Assembly (NCBI RefSeq): GCF_000974765.1
Contig: NZ_BBWU01000028.1
Location: 1-64,000, forward strand
Length of the DNA stretch: 64,000 nt
From: Sphingomonas changbaiensis NBRC 104936
GTDB lineage: Bacteria; Pseudomonadota; Alphaproteobacteria; Sphingomonadales; Sphingomonadaceae
Direction of reading: 5' to 3'
Shown: positions 25,924-35,341 of the stretch, in pieces
Layout of the letters: the number at the start of each line of letters is the position of its first letter
How positions within the stretch are numbered: the stretch's first letter is position 1
The notes under the pieces: generated by a model
What the model was told of the DNA's origin: nothing
Databases searched by the model: none
Seen by the model: the letters and a program-made list of their open reading frames with translations, nothing else
Translations under genes and position numbers: made by a program

Positions 25924-26340
25924 ATGACGAAGAGCGCGACCGACCTGATGCAGGACATCCTCTTTTCCGCCGTGATCGATTCGATCCAGGCACTGAAGAC
26001 GGCGTCCAAAGGGCTGCCGAACACCCTGCTGCGCGACCTGAACGCGATTCATGCGAACGTCACGCTGGCCGACCTGCCGGAAGAGGTGCAGGCGGCGATC
26101 GCGACCAATGTCCGCTCCGCATTCACCCGGCTGCTGAAGGAAGGCTATTCGGTGATGCCGCGCGGCGGCACGCCCGAGCGGCGCGGCCCCGCGCCGGCGC
26201 CTGTGGTCGGCCGCGGCGAGCGGCGGCCGCCGCAGGGAGAACGGCGCCCCCCGGCCGGCGGACGCCCCGGCGGGCCGAAGCCGACTTCTCCTGGCGGGCG
26301 CCCGCAGGGCCCGCGCCGCCCGCCCAAACCGCGCGGCTAA
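25924..26340 (+). CDS. Hypothetical protein with basic Pro/Gly/Arg-rich tail
   Basis: Residues 1-85 of this 138-aa protein form a helical domain (TDLMQDILFSAVIDSIQALKTAS, then LLRDLNAIHANVTLADLPEEVQ). Residues 86-138 are low-complexity, very rich in Pro, Gly and Arg with repeats like RGERRPPQGERRPPAGG. The tail is likely disordered and positively charged, and could bind nucleic acid or polyanions. No family is recognised. Confidence 0.8.
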   Translation: MTKSATDLMQDILFSAVIDSIQALKTASKGLPNTLLRDLNAIHANVTLADLPEEVQAAIATNVRSAFTRLLKEGYSVMPRGGTPERRGPAPAPVVGRGERRPPQGERRPPAGGRPGGPKPTSPGGRPQGPRRPPKPRG

Positions 26341-26352
26341 GGCGATCCCGCG

Positions 26353-26778
26353 ATGGCGCGGACGATCATCCTGGTTGCCGGGTTGGGTTTAGCACTCGGT
26401 GCCTGTGCCGCCCCGACCGGGACCGCGATCATCAATGTCCCGCCGAAGCGGCCATCGGCCGAGCTGGTCGCCAAGGCCACCGCCGACGCGGCCGCGCAAG
26501 TGAAGCGCTGTTACCGCGCGCCGCGCGTGTTCGGCGAAGGACGGCGGATCACTACGAAGCTGGCGGTGAACTATGCTCCGGACGGAAATGTGGTCGGCGT
26601 GCCGACGGTGCTGTCGCAAAGCGGCGTCACGCCCGACAACCGGATGTTCGCGGACGAGATGGCCGCAGCGGCAATCGAATCCGTCGTCCGCTGCTCGCCG
26701 CTGCACCTGCCGGCTGAACTCTACGCGTTCGGCTGGAGCAGCTTCGAGCTGACGTTCAGCCCGGCGCTGCGCGGTTAG
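26353..26778 (+). CDS. Putative lipoprotein with TonB/TolA C-terminal-like domain
   Basis: The 141-residue protein begins MARTIILVAGLGLALGAC, a signal sequence with lipobox LGAC (Cys18). The mature part has RCYRAPRV, TKLAVNYAPDGNVVGVPTVLSQSGV and two conserved Cys residues, with the beta-alpha-beta pattern of TolA/TonB C-terminal domains. An envelope role is inferred. It ends in a four-base convergent overlap with tamB. Confidence 0.78.
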   Translation: MARTIILVAGLGLALGACAAPTGTAIINVPPKRPSAELVAKATADAAAQVKRCYRAPRVFGEGRRITTKLAVNYAPDGNVVGVPTVLSQSGVTPDNRMFADEMAAAAIESVVRCSPLHLPAELYAFGWSSFELTFSPALRG

Positions 26779-29700
26779 TAATCCTTCCGGTATCTCAGCT
26801 CCACGCTGGTTCCGGAGAAGGAGCTGGTCTGCGACAGGATGCTGAGCGCCTTTGACAGCGCGATGTTGATCTGGGTCGCCGTGAAGCCGCGCGCGTCGGT
26901 GATGATTTCCACATAGATGCGGTTCGAGATGTAGGTGCCGGCGGCGACTGCGGTGCCGCGGCCGGTCGTCTCGTCGGCGCCAAGGATGCGGAGGCGATCG
27001 ATGCCGGCGACGGAGCGGAGCTTGCCGAGCGGATTCAGGCCGCCGCCCGAGCCGCGCAGGCTGTTGAGCGCGGCGGCGAGCTGCACTGCCTGGATCGCCG
27101 AAATGCTCGAGATCGACTCGCCGAACAGCGCACGCGACAAGAGCTCGTCCTGCGGCAGCTGCGGCGTCGAGCTGAAGCTGATCTGCGGGTCCTGCGCGCG
27201 CCCGCCGATGACGATCGTGATGGCCGTGCCGGACACCTCGCCGGTCGCGCGGATATCGAGCGCCGGGTTCGTGCCGCCTTCGAACGTGACGTGGCTGGTG
27301 TCGTCGAGATCGAAGCGGCGGCCAGCGAAACTGTAGGTGCCGCGCACCACATCGAGCCTTCCGACCAATTGCGGCGCGGCGCTGGTGCCGGTCACGCGCA
27401 GGTCGGCCGCCCATTCGGATTCGAGCCCCATGCCGCTGACGAACACCTGATTGTCGGCGCGCAGCCTGAGGTCGAGCTTGAACAGGCCCGGCAGGGCGGG
27501 CGGCGCGTCCGGCTCGGTCGAAGGCGGCGGCGCGCCCTTGCGGCGGACGCCTTCCAGCACCGCGACTTCGGCCGCGCCCTGCCGCACGATCTGATAACGA
27601 ACCTCGGGCAGCCGCAGGTCGCCCGAGATCACCGCCCCGGCCGCCTTGCTGTTGGTCAGCTGGATCGTGCCGGTTGCCGTCGCGCCGAGCGCGTCCGACC
27701 GGGCGAGCCGGGCGTGATCGAGCGTAGCGCGGACGTCGATCGGATAGCCGGACGCGGAAGACAGGCCGATGCTGCCGCGGCCGGTGATCGTCCCCTCGCC
27801 CGCCTGGCCTGAGAACTCCGCAATCTCCAGCCGGTCGTTGGTGAAGCGGCCCGACAGGCGGATGTTGCGGATGCGGGTGCCATAGGTCTCGTTCACATAG
27901 CCGAGCGCATTGGCGCGGATGACGCCGGTCAGCTGCGGCTGGTCGACGCGTCCGCCGAAATCGGCAGCGACCCCGATCGGCCCGGTCAGCTGCTGGTCGG
28001 CGATGCCGGTGAGCGACCAGAGCACATCGGCCGGGCCATTGTAGCGGATGCCGCCGGACAGGGGCGCGGCCAGCAACCGGCTGGTCCAGCTGCCGCCGGC
28101 GGCAACCGGCTGCAGCCGAGCCTGCAACCGGCCGATCGCCTGCCCGCCCCGCCGGATCACCGCGCGCAGATCGCCGCCTTCGGGCCGGAGCGTACCCAGC
28201 ACGTCAAGGTCGACCGGCTCCGACACGGCCGCGGCTCCGGAGCGGGTGAAGTTATCGACCTTGAGGCGTAGGTCGGCGCGCGGGAAGGCATTGCCCGTCT
28301 GGGTGAAATCGAGGCTGCCGGTCGCCTTGCCGCCGACGCCCGCGCCGGCGGCGAACGCGTTCAGCACCGACAGGTCGAGATTGTCGAAGCGGGCACGAAG
28401 CTCGATGCCCGGGCCATAGCGGCCGGTCAGCCGGATTTCGCCCTGCGGAAGCACGATTGTCGTCGGATCGAGTGCGTAGCCGCCATCCTGCGCCCGGATC
28501 ACTGCCGGACGCGCGAGGTGGAAGGCGATGCTGTTCACCTTGCCCTGCGCAGCGACGCGGTAGAGGCCGGGCGAGAGGTCGGCGTTGGCCGCGATATCGA
28601 ATGAAGCGCCGCTGCGGCCGTGCACGACCAGGGCCGCGGTGCCCCGGCCGCCTTGATAGTTGATGCGCGCGCGCGCCGTCTGGATCAGCATTTGGCCCTG
28701 GCGCACGCCGGCCGCCTGGATGTCGGCCACGACCAGGGGGGCGCTGGCATAGAGCACCAGCCGCGCCTCGATGATCGCGCGTCCGATCCGGATCGGCGGA
28801 TCGGACGGAATCGTCGCATCGGTCGCGCGGGCGGAGATTTGCGCCGTCTGCACGCTCCCCTGCGCGCCCAGGCGCACGGTGCCGGTGAAGCCGGAGCCGG
28901 CGAGGCTCAGCTGGCCCGCGAACGGCCCGGCGCGGGTCTGGGTGACGCGTCCCTTGAAGTCGATGCCGGCAAAGTGCGCGCGGCGGATATCGACCGCGAG
29001 CGGCCCACCTCCGGCCGTCGCGACGAACAGGTCGGCGCTGAACGGTCCATAAGGCGAGCCGCCGGTCGCCGTGATCGCATAGCCATTGCCGGTCGAGCGG
29101 ACGATCGCGTCCACATTGCTGAGCTGCACGCCGATGTTCGGGCGCGAGGCGCGGAGGCGGATTTGCGGGCGCGCGGCCGTGCCGGTGACGAATACGGTGA
29201 GCGGACCATATTGATCGGAGACGCCGCTTGCGCGGAACTCGATCCGGCCGTCGGGGCGATAGGTCCCGCCGCCGTCGCTGATCTTCAGCTTGGGCGCGGC
29301 AAGGCGGAGCCGCGTGATCCGCACCACGCCGCCATCCCCATAGGCCAGGCGACCCGTAACGATGGTGTGGCCGCCGAGCAGGTTGCGGACGCTGCCATTG
29401 TCGATCCGCACCGTCTCTGCGGCGAAGCGGCCGGTCAGCGCGAAACCCCTGGCGGTCGTAACCAGGTTCACGTCGGTCGTAAGGCCGATGATGCCGACGC
29501 CTTGGACCAGGTAATTGTTGATCCGCCCTTTCAGCCCGGCGCGGTAGACGCCGCTCGACAGGTCGGCGACGACGACGGCCGTCGCGTCGATCTGGGGCGA
29601 GCGGATGCGAAGATTGTTCGACAGGATCGTGTCGCCGCTGATCGCGAGCTGGCCATCGACCGAGACGTTGGTGAGCAGTCCGCCGACGCTTGGGCTGAGC

Positions 29701-30917
29701 CCGGTCACGCGCGCCGCCTTTGCGGAGACCGGAATCAGAATGCGATCGCTGTTCACGCGCGCCCGGCCGGTTGCGACCAGCCGCTCCACGGTCGTCGTGT
29801 TGAAGCCGATCGCATCCGCGGTCAGCCGGTAATCGACCGCCGGCCGGACGAACGGCCCGTCCAGGATCATCTGCAGCCGAACGGCGCGCCCGCTGAGGTT
29901 CGGTGCGATCGACGCCGGCCGGATCAGCCGCGCGTCGACGCGGAATGCGCCGAAGCGGCTGTGCGCCAGATCGATCTCGCCGGACGCGTCCACCGCGATT
30001 GCGTCGGACCGGAGCGCGAGCTTGGTGTCGGCGATGCGCTTGTCGAGAGCGGCGGTCAGGTCCACGTTCAGCACCGGCGCGGTGATCCGCGCGGCAGCGG
30101 GCGCGATCAGGCCAGGGTGCGTCGGTCCGCGCAGCGTGAACGTGCCGTTCCGCGCCATCAGTTCAAGATCGGCGAGCTGTTCGCCGCCGAGCGCCGCCTG
30201 CAATCGCCCGTTCCAGGCCTGCCAGCTGCCCTTGCCGCCGATCTGCGCGACCAGCGGCGCCTTCAATCCCGCCCTGCCGGCGATCGCACCGCCCGCCGGC
30301 GCGTTCAGCCGCACGTCGATCGCGAGCCGGTTGTCGTCGGGCACCGCGTCCAGCACCAGCTTCAGCCGGTCGCCGCCGCCCAGCACCGCCGCATCGGCGC
30401 GGACCTGTGCCCGCCGGTCCGCGATCTTCGCGCTGCCCTCGATCGTGACGACGCGCCGCTGGCCGGAGACCGGCGGCTCCAGCACCAGCCGGTCCACCTT
30501 CAGCCGGCCGATATCGATGTCGATATTGGGCAGGATCGGCGCGTTCGGCTGGTTCGGCACCGGCTTCAGTGCCGGCAGCCGCCTCAATGTGATCAGCGGG
30601 GCGACGGCCGAGCGAATGTCGATGTGATTGCTGAGATAGGCGAAGGGCCGCCAGTCGATCTCGATGCGCGGCGCGGTCGCGAACACGCCCTTGGTGTCGC
30701 TGACCCGCACATCGCGCAGCACCATTTCGCCATAGATCGAGCCGTCGATCCGCCCGACCTGGAAATGCAGCCCCGACTGGGTGGTGAAACCCGCGATCTT
30801 GTCGGCGATGAAGCGGCGGCCTGGATCGGTGTTGAGGCCGACGAGCACGAGCCCCAGCAGCACCACCAGCCCGAGAACGATGCCGCCGGCCCAGAGCGCG
30901 ATCCGCCGCGCGGTCAT
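26775..30917 (-). CDS. tamB: Translocation and assembly module inner membrane component
   Basis: TamB spans the periplasm from the inner membrane and works with TamA in outer membrane protein or phospholipid delivery. The 1380-residue protein has one N-terminal membrane anchor (ALWAGGIVLGLVVLLGLVLVGLN), a very long beta-rich taco-like repeat region, and the C-terminal DUF490 domain ending with LSRALFGESISS, LGKLRSVAGIDRLRI and the closing aromatic GTSVELRYRKDY. Its ATG shares one base with the tamA stop (TGATG), so the two are cotranslated. Length is normal for the family. Confidence 0.93.
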   Translation of the reverse strand: MTARRIALWAGGIVLGLVVLLGLVLVGLNTDPGRRFIADKIAGFTTQSGLHFQVGRIDGSIYGEMVLRDVRVSDTKGVFATAPRIEIDWRPFAYLSNHIDIRSAVAPLITLRRLPALKPVPNQPNAPILPNIDIDIGRLKVDRLVLEPPVSGQRRVVTIEGSAKIADRRAQVRADAAVLGGGDRLKLVLDAVPDDNRLAIDVRLNAPAGGAIAGRAGLKAPLVAQIGGKGSWQAWNGRLQAALGGEQLADLELMARNGTFTLRGPTHPGLIAPAAARITAPVLNVDLTAALDKRIADTKLALRSDAIAVDASGEIDLAHSRFGAFRVDARLIRPASIAPNLSGRAVRLQMILDGPFVRPAVDYRLTADAIGFNTTTVERLVATGRARVNSDRILIPVSAKAARVTGLSPSVGGLLTNVSVDGQLAISGDTILSNNLRIRSPQIDATAVVVADLSSGVYRAGLKGRINNYLVQGVGIIGLTTDVNLVTTARGFALTGRFAAETVRIDNGSVRNLLGGHTIVTGRLAYGDGGVVRITRLRLAAPKLKISDGGGTYRPDGRIEFRASGVSDQYGPLTVFVTGTAARPQIRLRASRPNIGVQLSNVDAIVRSTGNGYAITATGGSPYGPFSADLFVATAGGGPLAVDIRRAHFAGIDFKGRVTQTRAGPFAGQLSLAGSGFTGTVRLGAQGSVQTAQISARATDATIPSDPPIRIGRAIIEARLVLYASAPLVVADIQAAGVRQGQMLIQTARARINYQGGRGTAALVVHGRSGASFDIAANADLSPGLYRVAAQGKVNSIAFHLARPAVIRAQDGGYALDPTTIVLPQGEIRLTGRYGPGIELRARFDNLDLSVLNAFAAGAGVGGKATGSLDFTQTGNAFPRADLRLKVDNFTRSGAAAVSEPVDLDVLGTLRPEGGDLRAVIRRGGQAIGRLQARLQPVAAGGSWTSRLLAAPLSGGIRYNGPADVLWSLTGIADQQLTGPIGVAADFGGRVDQPQLTGVIRANALGYVNETYGTRIRNIRLSGRFTNDRLEIAEFSGQAGEGTITGRGSIGLSSASGYPIDVRATLDHARLARSDALGATATGTIQLTNSKAAGAVISGDLRLPEVRYQIVRQGAAEVAVLEGVRRKGAPPPSTEPDAPPALPGLFKLDLRLRADNQVFVSGMGLESEWAADLRVTGTSAAPQLVGRLDVVRGTYSFAGRRFDLDDTSHVTFEGGTNPALDIRATGEVSGTAITIVIGGRAQDPQISFSSTPQLPQDELLSRALFGESISSISAIQAVQLAAALNSLRGSGGGLNPLGKLRSVAGIDRLRILGADETTGRGTAVAAGTYISNRIYVEIITDARGFTATQINIALSKALSILSQTSSFSGTSVELRYRKDY

Positions 30918-32944
30918 CAGAAGGCCTGCCCGATCGAGACGTATGCCGTGAACCGGGCATCGCCCTTACGCGGGTTCAGCGGCGTCGCGATATCGACGCG
31001 GATCGGCCCGAAATTGGTATAGAGCCGGCCGCCGATGCCGGCGCCGAAGCGCAGGTCGCGGAACTTGGGTGTGCTGCTTTGATAGACCTGGCCGGCGTCG
31101 ATGAACGGCACGATTCCGTAATTGCCGAAGCGGTAGCGTGCCTCCAGCGCGAACTCGTTCAGGCTGCGCCCGCCCAGCGGATCGTTGTTGGCGTCGCGTG
31201 GCCCCAGCTCCTGATAGCCATAGCCGCGCACCGAACCGCCGCCGCCCGCGTAGAGCCGCCGCGACGGCGCGATGCTGTCGCGCGGCGCGCCGACGATCGA
31301 GCCCAGCCGCACACGGCCGGCGATCGTCAGGCTGTCGCTTGCCGGGTAATAGATGCTGCCGTCGACTTGGGCGCGGACATATTGGTCGAATGCGCCGTGA
31401 GCGCGCTGCGAGACTTCGGGGCTGACGCGGGCGGCCAGGCGGAAGCCGTGGGTCGGATCGAGCAGATTGTTGGACCGGTCGTACCCGATCTGCGCCGGGA
31501 GCGCCGCGATGAAATAAGTGCCGTCATCGCGCCTGCGGGTCGGATCGCTGCGCTTTTCATCGGTCGTGACCAGCTCGAAGCCGTAGCTCCAGGTCCAGAC
31601 CTTCTGCCAGATCGGCGTCGACTGGCGCGAGATGCTGCCGGTCAGCGACGCCGTGAGCGCTTCATAGGCCGCATAATCCTGATGCGAAGCATTGAGCGCC
31701 AGATTGACGGTGCGATCGCGCTTGCCGGCATTCGAGCGGCGGAAGGTGACGGTCGCGCCCTGCTCCTGCGTTCCCGCCACGCCGGCCACGATCAGCGCGC
31801 CTTCGGGTGGGAACAGGTTACGGTGCGTCCAGCTGCCGCGAAGCGTGAAGCCCTGGCCCGTCGCGTAACCCGCCTGGGCGGCGAGCGTGCGCGGCGGGCC
31901 CGCCTGCTCCACCACGCGCAGGTCGACCAGCTCGGTGCCGTCCGGCCCGGGCTGGCCGGTCGCGACCGGTTCAACCGCGACGCTGGAGAACAGACCCGTA
32001 GCGACCATCGCCTCGCGCAGGTCGTCGACCTTGCGGCTGTCGTAGAGATCGCCGCGCTTGAAGCGGGACAGGACCGCGACATGGTCCGCCCCGAACGCCA
32101 GCTTGCCCTCGGTCGTGAAGCCGCCGAAGCTGCTGCGCGCGCCGGGATCGACGGGGAGCGTATAGTCGCCCAGGTGCGTCGCCGGATCGAGCAGCACGTC
32201 GCGTTGCCCGATCTCGACGAAGGGATAACCTTGCTGCGGCAGGCGCAGCCGCACGTTCGCCTCCGCGGCTTCCACGTCGGCGGCGATGATCGGGTCGCCG
32301 GACTTGAGCTTCAGCGCGTCGCGGGCGATGCCGGGCGGCACGGTCGCCGGCCCGGTGATCGCGATCGCGCCGAATGCATAGCGCGGACCCGGCACCGCGC
32401 TGATCGTCGCCGTGACGCGATTCGGCTGGTTCGGCGCCGGCTCGACGCTGGAGGTGACGACCGCGTCGTAATAGCCTTCGGAGTGGAGAATGGTCGCCGC
32501 GAGCCGCTCGTCCTCGCGTGCCCGCGCGGTGACAACAGCGCCGTTCGCCGCCTGGCCGTCGCCCTTGTCGAGCGCCGACAGCGAACGGAAGCGCCCTTCG
32601 AGCCCGACCTGTTTCAGCCCTTCGACGGCGACCTGGTAGCGCACGGCGGCGGCACTCTCGACCGCTTCCGCCTTGATCGGCTCGGCGGGCGTGGTGACGT
32701 CGAACGTCGAGAGTGGCGGCAACGGGGCGCTCAGCGCCGGATCGGGTGGCGGCGGCGCTGGCGTGTCGAACGACTGCAGCGGCGCCAGCGGCGCGTTGAT
32801 ATCGTCGCCGACCTTGGGCAATGCAGCCTCGAACTCCGCGTCGGGCACGATCGTGTCGCCGGGCGGCGGTAGCTGCGGCTGGGCGCGCGCGGGCACACTC
32901 GGCGCCCACGCCATCATCGCTGCCGCAAACCAGATCGCCTTCAA
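30917..32944 (-). CDS. tamA: TamA/BamA family outer membrane protein
   Basis: The 675-residue outer membrane barrel protein assists insertion of autotransporters and other proteins with TamB. A signal peptide (MKAIWFAAAMMAWAPSVPARA) precedes a proline-rich linker, three POTRA domains (about 100-330) and a 16-strand barrel ending GPIRVDIATPLN and VSIGQAF with the final aromatic. The barrel has the GGGGSVRGYGYQELGPR motif of the family lid loop. TTG 32944 is preferred because AAGGGG lies upstream and the signal peptide follows. GTG 33001 would add a non-signal lead. The stop overlaps tamB. Confidence 0.92.
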   Translation of the reverse strand: MKAIWFAAAMMAWAPSVPARAQPQLPPPGDTIVPDAEFEAALPKVGDDINAPLAPLQSFDTPAPPPPDPALSAPLPPLSTFDVTTPAEPIKAEAVESAAAVRYQVAVEGLKQVGLEGRFRSLSALDKGDGQAANGAVVTARAREDERLAATILHSEGYYDAVVTSSVEPAPNQPNRVTATISAVPGPRYAFGAIAITGPATVPPGIARDALKLKSGDPIIAADVEAAEANVRLRLPQQGYPFVEIGQRDVLLDPATHLGDYTLPVDPGARSSFGGFTTEGKLAFGADHVAVLSRFKRGDLYDSRKVDDLREAMVATGLFSSVAVEPVATGQPGPDGTELVDLRVVEQAGPPRTLAAQAGYATGQGFTLRGSWTHRNLFPPEGALIVAGVAGTQEQGATVTFRRSNAGKRDRTVNLALNASHQDYAAYEALTASLTGSISRQSTPIWQKVWTWSYGFELVTTDEKRSDPTRRRDDGTYFIAALPAQIGYDRSNNLLDPTHGFRLAARVSPEVSQRAHGAFDQYVRAQVDGSIYYPASDSLTIAGRVRLGSIVGAPRDSIAPSRRLYAGGGGSVRGYGYQELGPRDANNDPLGGRSLNEFALEARYRFGNYGIVPFIDAGQVYQSSTPKFRDLRFGAGIGGRLYTNFGPIRVDIATPLNPRKGDARFTAYVSIGQAF

Positions 32945-33057
32945 ACGGAACCCCTTTTTTGGGGCAACGCGAACCGCTGGCGACAGTTCCGGACCCGGCA
33001 CAATCCTCGCCGCGGCATTAAGCGGAATTTTAAGCGATTGAAGCTAGCGACTCCCTT

Positions 33058-33672
33058 GTGAACACTGCCCTTGCCCGCCCCTTCCCGCAGGAAGACGATT
33101 ACGACGACCGCCGCACCGGCGCCCGCCATATTTCCGTGCTGCGTGTCGGCCGGACGGTATGGGGTGGTCGCGACCAGCTCTGCGTGGTGCGCAATCTTTC
33201 CGCTGGCGGACTGATGTTCGAATGCCTGCACCCGCCCGCGATCGATCAGCGCGTGACGGTCGAGCTCAGGTCCGACAAGCAGATGACGGGCATCGTGCGC
33301 TGGGCGAAGTCGATGGCGGCCGGCGTCGAGTTCGACTCCGAGGTCAATGTCGAGCAGATGCTGCGCGAGGAGCGGAGCTCGCTGCTGCGCGTCCGCCCGC
33401 GCGCGCCGCGCTTCGTGCGCCGCGGGACGGTCAAGCTGATCGGCGAGGGCGAGCCGGTCCTCGGCGACATTGTCGATATCTCGATCGGTGGGCTCAGCTG
33501 TCGCCCCGACCAGCCGCTGCGTCGCGGCGAGCCGATCGTCGTTTCACTGGAGGGAGTCGGCGCGACCAATGCGGAGCTGCGCTGGACCAAGGGCGATGTT
33601 GCCGGCATCCGCTTCGACAAGCCGCTGCCCTGGCGCGCGTTCCAGCTCTGGCTGGACAAGGCGCCCGTCTAA
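33058..33672 (+). CDS. PilZ domain protein (two PilZ modules)
   Basis: The 204-residue protein has two tandem PilZ-like barrels. The first has DDRRTGARH and VRNLSAGGLMFE, the second has RFVRRGTVKL and IVDISIGGLSCR. The RxxxR and [DN]xSxGG motifs are the c-di-GMP binding signature, well kept in the first domain. A role in c-di-GMP response is inferred. The start is GTG 33058 with a weak ribosome site. The GGDEF-EAL enzyme at 44253 could supply the ligand. Confidence 0.88.
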   Translation: MNTALARPFPQEDDYDDRRTGARHISVLRVGRTVWGGRDQLCVVRNLSAGGLMFECLHPPAIDQRVTVELRSDKQMTGIVRWAKSMAAGVEFDSEVNVEQMLREERSSLLRVRPRAPRFVRRGTVKLIGEGEPVLGDIVDISIGGLSCRPDQPLRRGEPIVVSLEGVGATNAELRWTKGDVAGIRFDKPLPWRAFQLWLDKAPV

Positions 33673-34595
33673 ACGCGCCTCAGCGTTCGTCGCACCGTCA
33701 CGACCGGCTCAGCGCCCCAATCATATTTGTACGGCTCCTCGCCGCGTAGAAAATGGAACTCGCGCGCCCCTTCGGCGATCGCAGCTTCGATCAGGCAGGC
33801 GAATGCGAGCGTGCCGAAGCTTTGCCTGGGAACCGCAAAATCGACGCCGCTGATATAGGAGTGGAAGCGCTCGGCATCGCAGAAGCCAAGCAGCACTGCA
33901 CCGATGCGGCCGGCGTGACGAACAACGACCATGCGGAGCAGTCCGGCTTCAGCGAGCGCGGGAGCGGCCGCGCGGTGGAAGGCCTGCACACGGGGGTCGG
34001 CGAGCACGCCCGGCTCACCGACTGCCGCCCAGCGCGCCGCGTGCAACGCGAACATCGCCTCGATCGCGTCGGGCACCTCGTCGGCCTCGGCCAGCTTGAC
34101 GGACAGGTCCGCCACGTCGGCGGCGCGGTGGCGATCGTGCGCCAGCTTGCGGCGTTGGGTCTTCGACAGCAGTGTCGGCAGCTTCTGCCCGGGCGGCAGC
34201 GCCAACACCGGGCAGGTCTCGTGCGGCTCGTCCGTCGCGGTCCAGCCGCGCGGCGGCGCCGCGAGCAGCGGTGAATCGGGCCGCAGGTCCGGAAGCATGA
34301 GTTCGTCCCAGGCGAACGGCGCCGCGGCAACGGTCTCGAGCAACTCGGGAACGGCATCGGCCGCGCCGACCATGTCGCAATAATCGCTGTGCCCGGCCCC
34401 CGCGGGCACCAGCCTGCGCACGCCGTTATCATCCCACAGGAACAGCGGCAGCATCGCCCGGCCGGGGACGTGTGCGACAAAGATTGGCTGGTCGCTCAGA
34501 TGGGCAGCCCAGGCGTTGAGCCAGGCGGGCGATTGGAAGGGCGTCGCACGGCTGTCGCTGCGCCACAGATCCCATGCAGCGTCGCCGAGAATCAT
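33669..34595 (-). CDS. GNAT N-acetyltransferase (CelD/BcsL type)
   Basis: The 308-residue protein fits the acetyltransferase_6 (CelD/BcsL, PF13480) group: FQSPAWLNAWAAHL at the N-terminus, LSKTQRRKLAHDRHRA in the centre, GAVLLGFCDAERFHSYISGVD and FHFLRGEEPYKYDWGA near the end. Such enzymes acylate sugars or peptides in surface polysaccharide and small-molecule pathways. It is the last gene of the six-gene operon and overlaps the methyltransferase by ATGA. It would acylate the operon's product. The acceptor is unknown. Confidence 0.87.
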   Translation of the reverse strand: MILGDAAWDLWRSDSRATPFQSPAWLNAWAAHLSDQPIFVAHVPGRAMLPLFLWDDNGVRRLVPAGAGHSDYCDMVGAADAVPELLETVAAAPFAWDELMLPDLRPDSPLLAAPPRGWTATDEPHETCPVLALPPGQKLPTLLSKTQRRKLAHDRHRAADVADLSVKLAEADEVPDAIEAMFALHAARWAAVGEPGVLADPRVQAFHRAAAPALAEAGLLRMVVVRHAGRIGAVLLGFCDAERFHSYISGVDFAVPRQSFGTLAFACLIEAAIAEGAREFHFLRGEEPYKYDWGAEPVVTVRRTLRRV

Positions 34596-35341
34596 GGGCG
34601 CTGCACCAGCTGGAACCCGGTCGCATCCCAGATCGCGAACGGCCGCTCGCCCGAGCGCAGCACCTCGAAGCCATGGGCGTCCGCCAGTCGGGCTGCCTCG
34701 TCCGCATCGGCTGCGGTATCGCCGCGGTATGACCAGTTGAACACGATCAGCGACCCGCCGGGGCGCAGCACGCGCGCCGCCTCTGCGACATGACGGTCGA
34801 GCAGCCCGCACGCGACAAGGTAGGGAAAGCTGTCGGCGGCGAGCACTAGGTCAAGGCTCGCGTCGGCGATGCCGTCCAGCCCCTCGCCGTTGCCGACCAT
34901 GTAAAGGGGCGAGCCGCCCCGCCTTCGCGCTTCGTCGATCATTGCAGGCGACACATCGAGCCCGATCACCTTGGCGCCGCGCTCCGCCATCGCCCGCGCC
35001 ACACGCCCGATTCCGCAGCCGAAATCGAGTACGTCCTGGCCGGCAAGCGGATGCCATTGCGCCACCACTGTGATCAGTTCCGAAGTCGCGGCATCCAGCA
35101 ATTCAGGTTCGCCGAGCGAATAAAGCGCGACGCCGGCCTCCGGCGCCTCGATGGCGAGCCGGTCGAACAGCGCGCGGGCGCCCGCAATGCTGGCGGGCGG
35201 ATCGAGCCCGGCCGCGACAAGCGCCCGCGCCTGCTCGATGCGTTCGGGATGCGCGCGGGCGAGGTCGGCAATCGGCCCACTTTCCGGCAGCGGCGCGCCT
35301 TCGAACAACAGGCGCACCAGCGCGATCTGTGGCGACGTCAT
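34592..35341 (-). CDS. Class I SAM-dependent methyltransferase
   Basis: The 249-residue enzyme has a Rossmann methyltransferase core: VLDFGCGIGRVARAMAERGA (motif I), KVIGLDVSPAMIDEARR, and ASLDLVLAADSFPYL with LRPGGSLIVFNWS (motifs II and III). An N-terminal helical extension of about 100 residues is unusual and may shape substrate binding. ATGA overlaps link it to both neighbours. N- or O-methylation of an amino sugar is an inference from context. Confidence 0.9.
   Translation of the reverse strand: MTSPQIALVRLLFEGAPLPESGPIADLARAHPERIEQARALVAAGLDPPASIAGARALFDRLAIEAPEAGVALYSLGEPELLDAATSELITVVAQWHPLAGQDVLDFGCGIGRVARAMAERGAKVIGLDVSPAMIDEARRRGGSPLYMVGNGEGLDGIADASLDLVLAADSFPYLVACGLLDRHVAEAARVLRPGGSLIVFNWSYRGDTAADADEAARLADAHGFEVLRSGERPFAIWDATGFQLVQRP

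Noticed and set aside
28620-31022. 800-codon plus-strand open frame
   Set aside because: It lies opposite tamB and the end of tamA and is a GC-rich antisense artefact with no recognisable domain.
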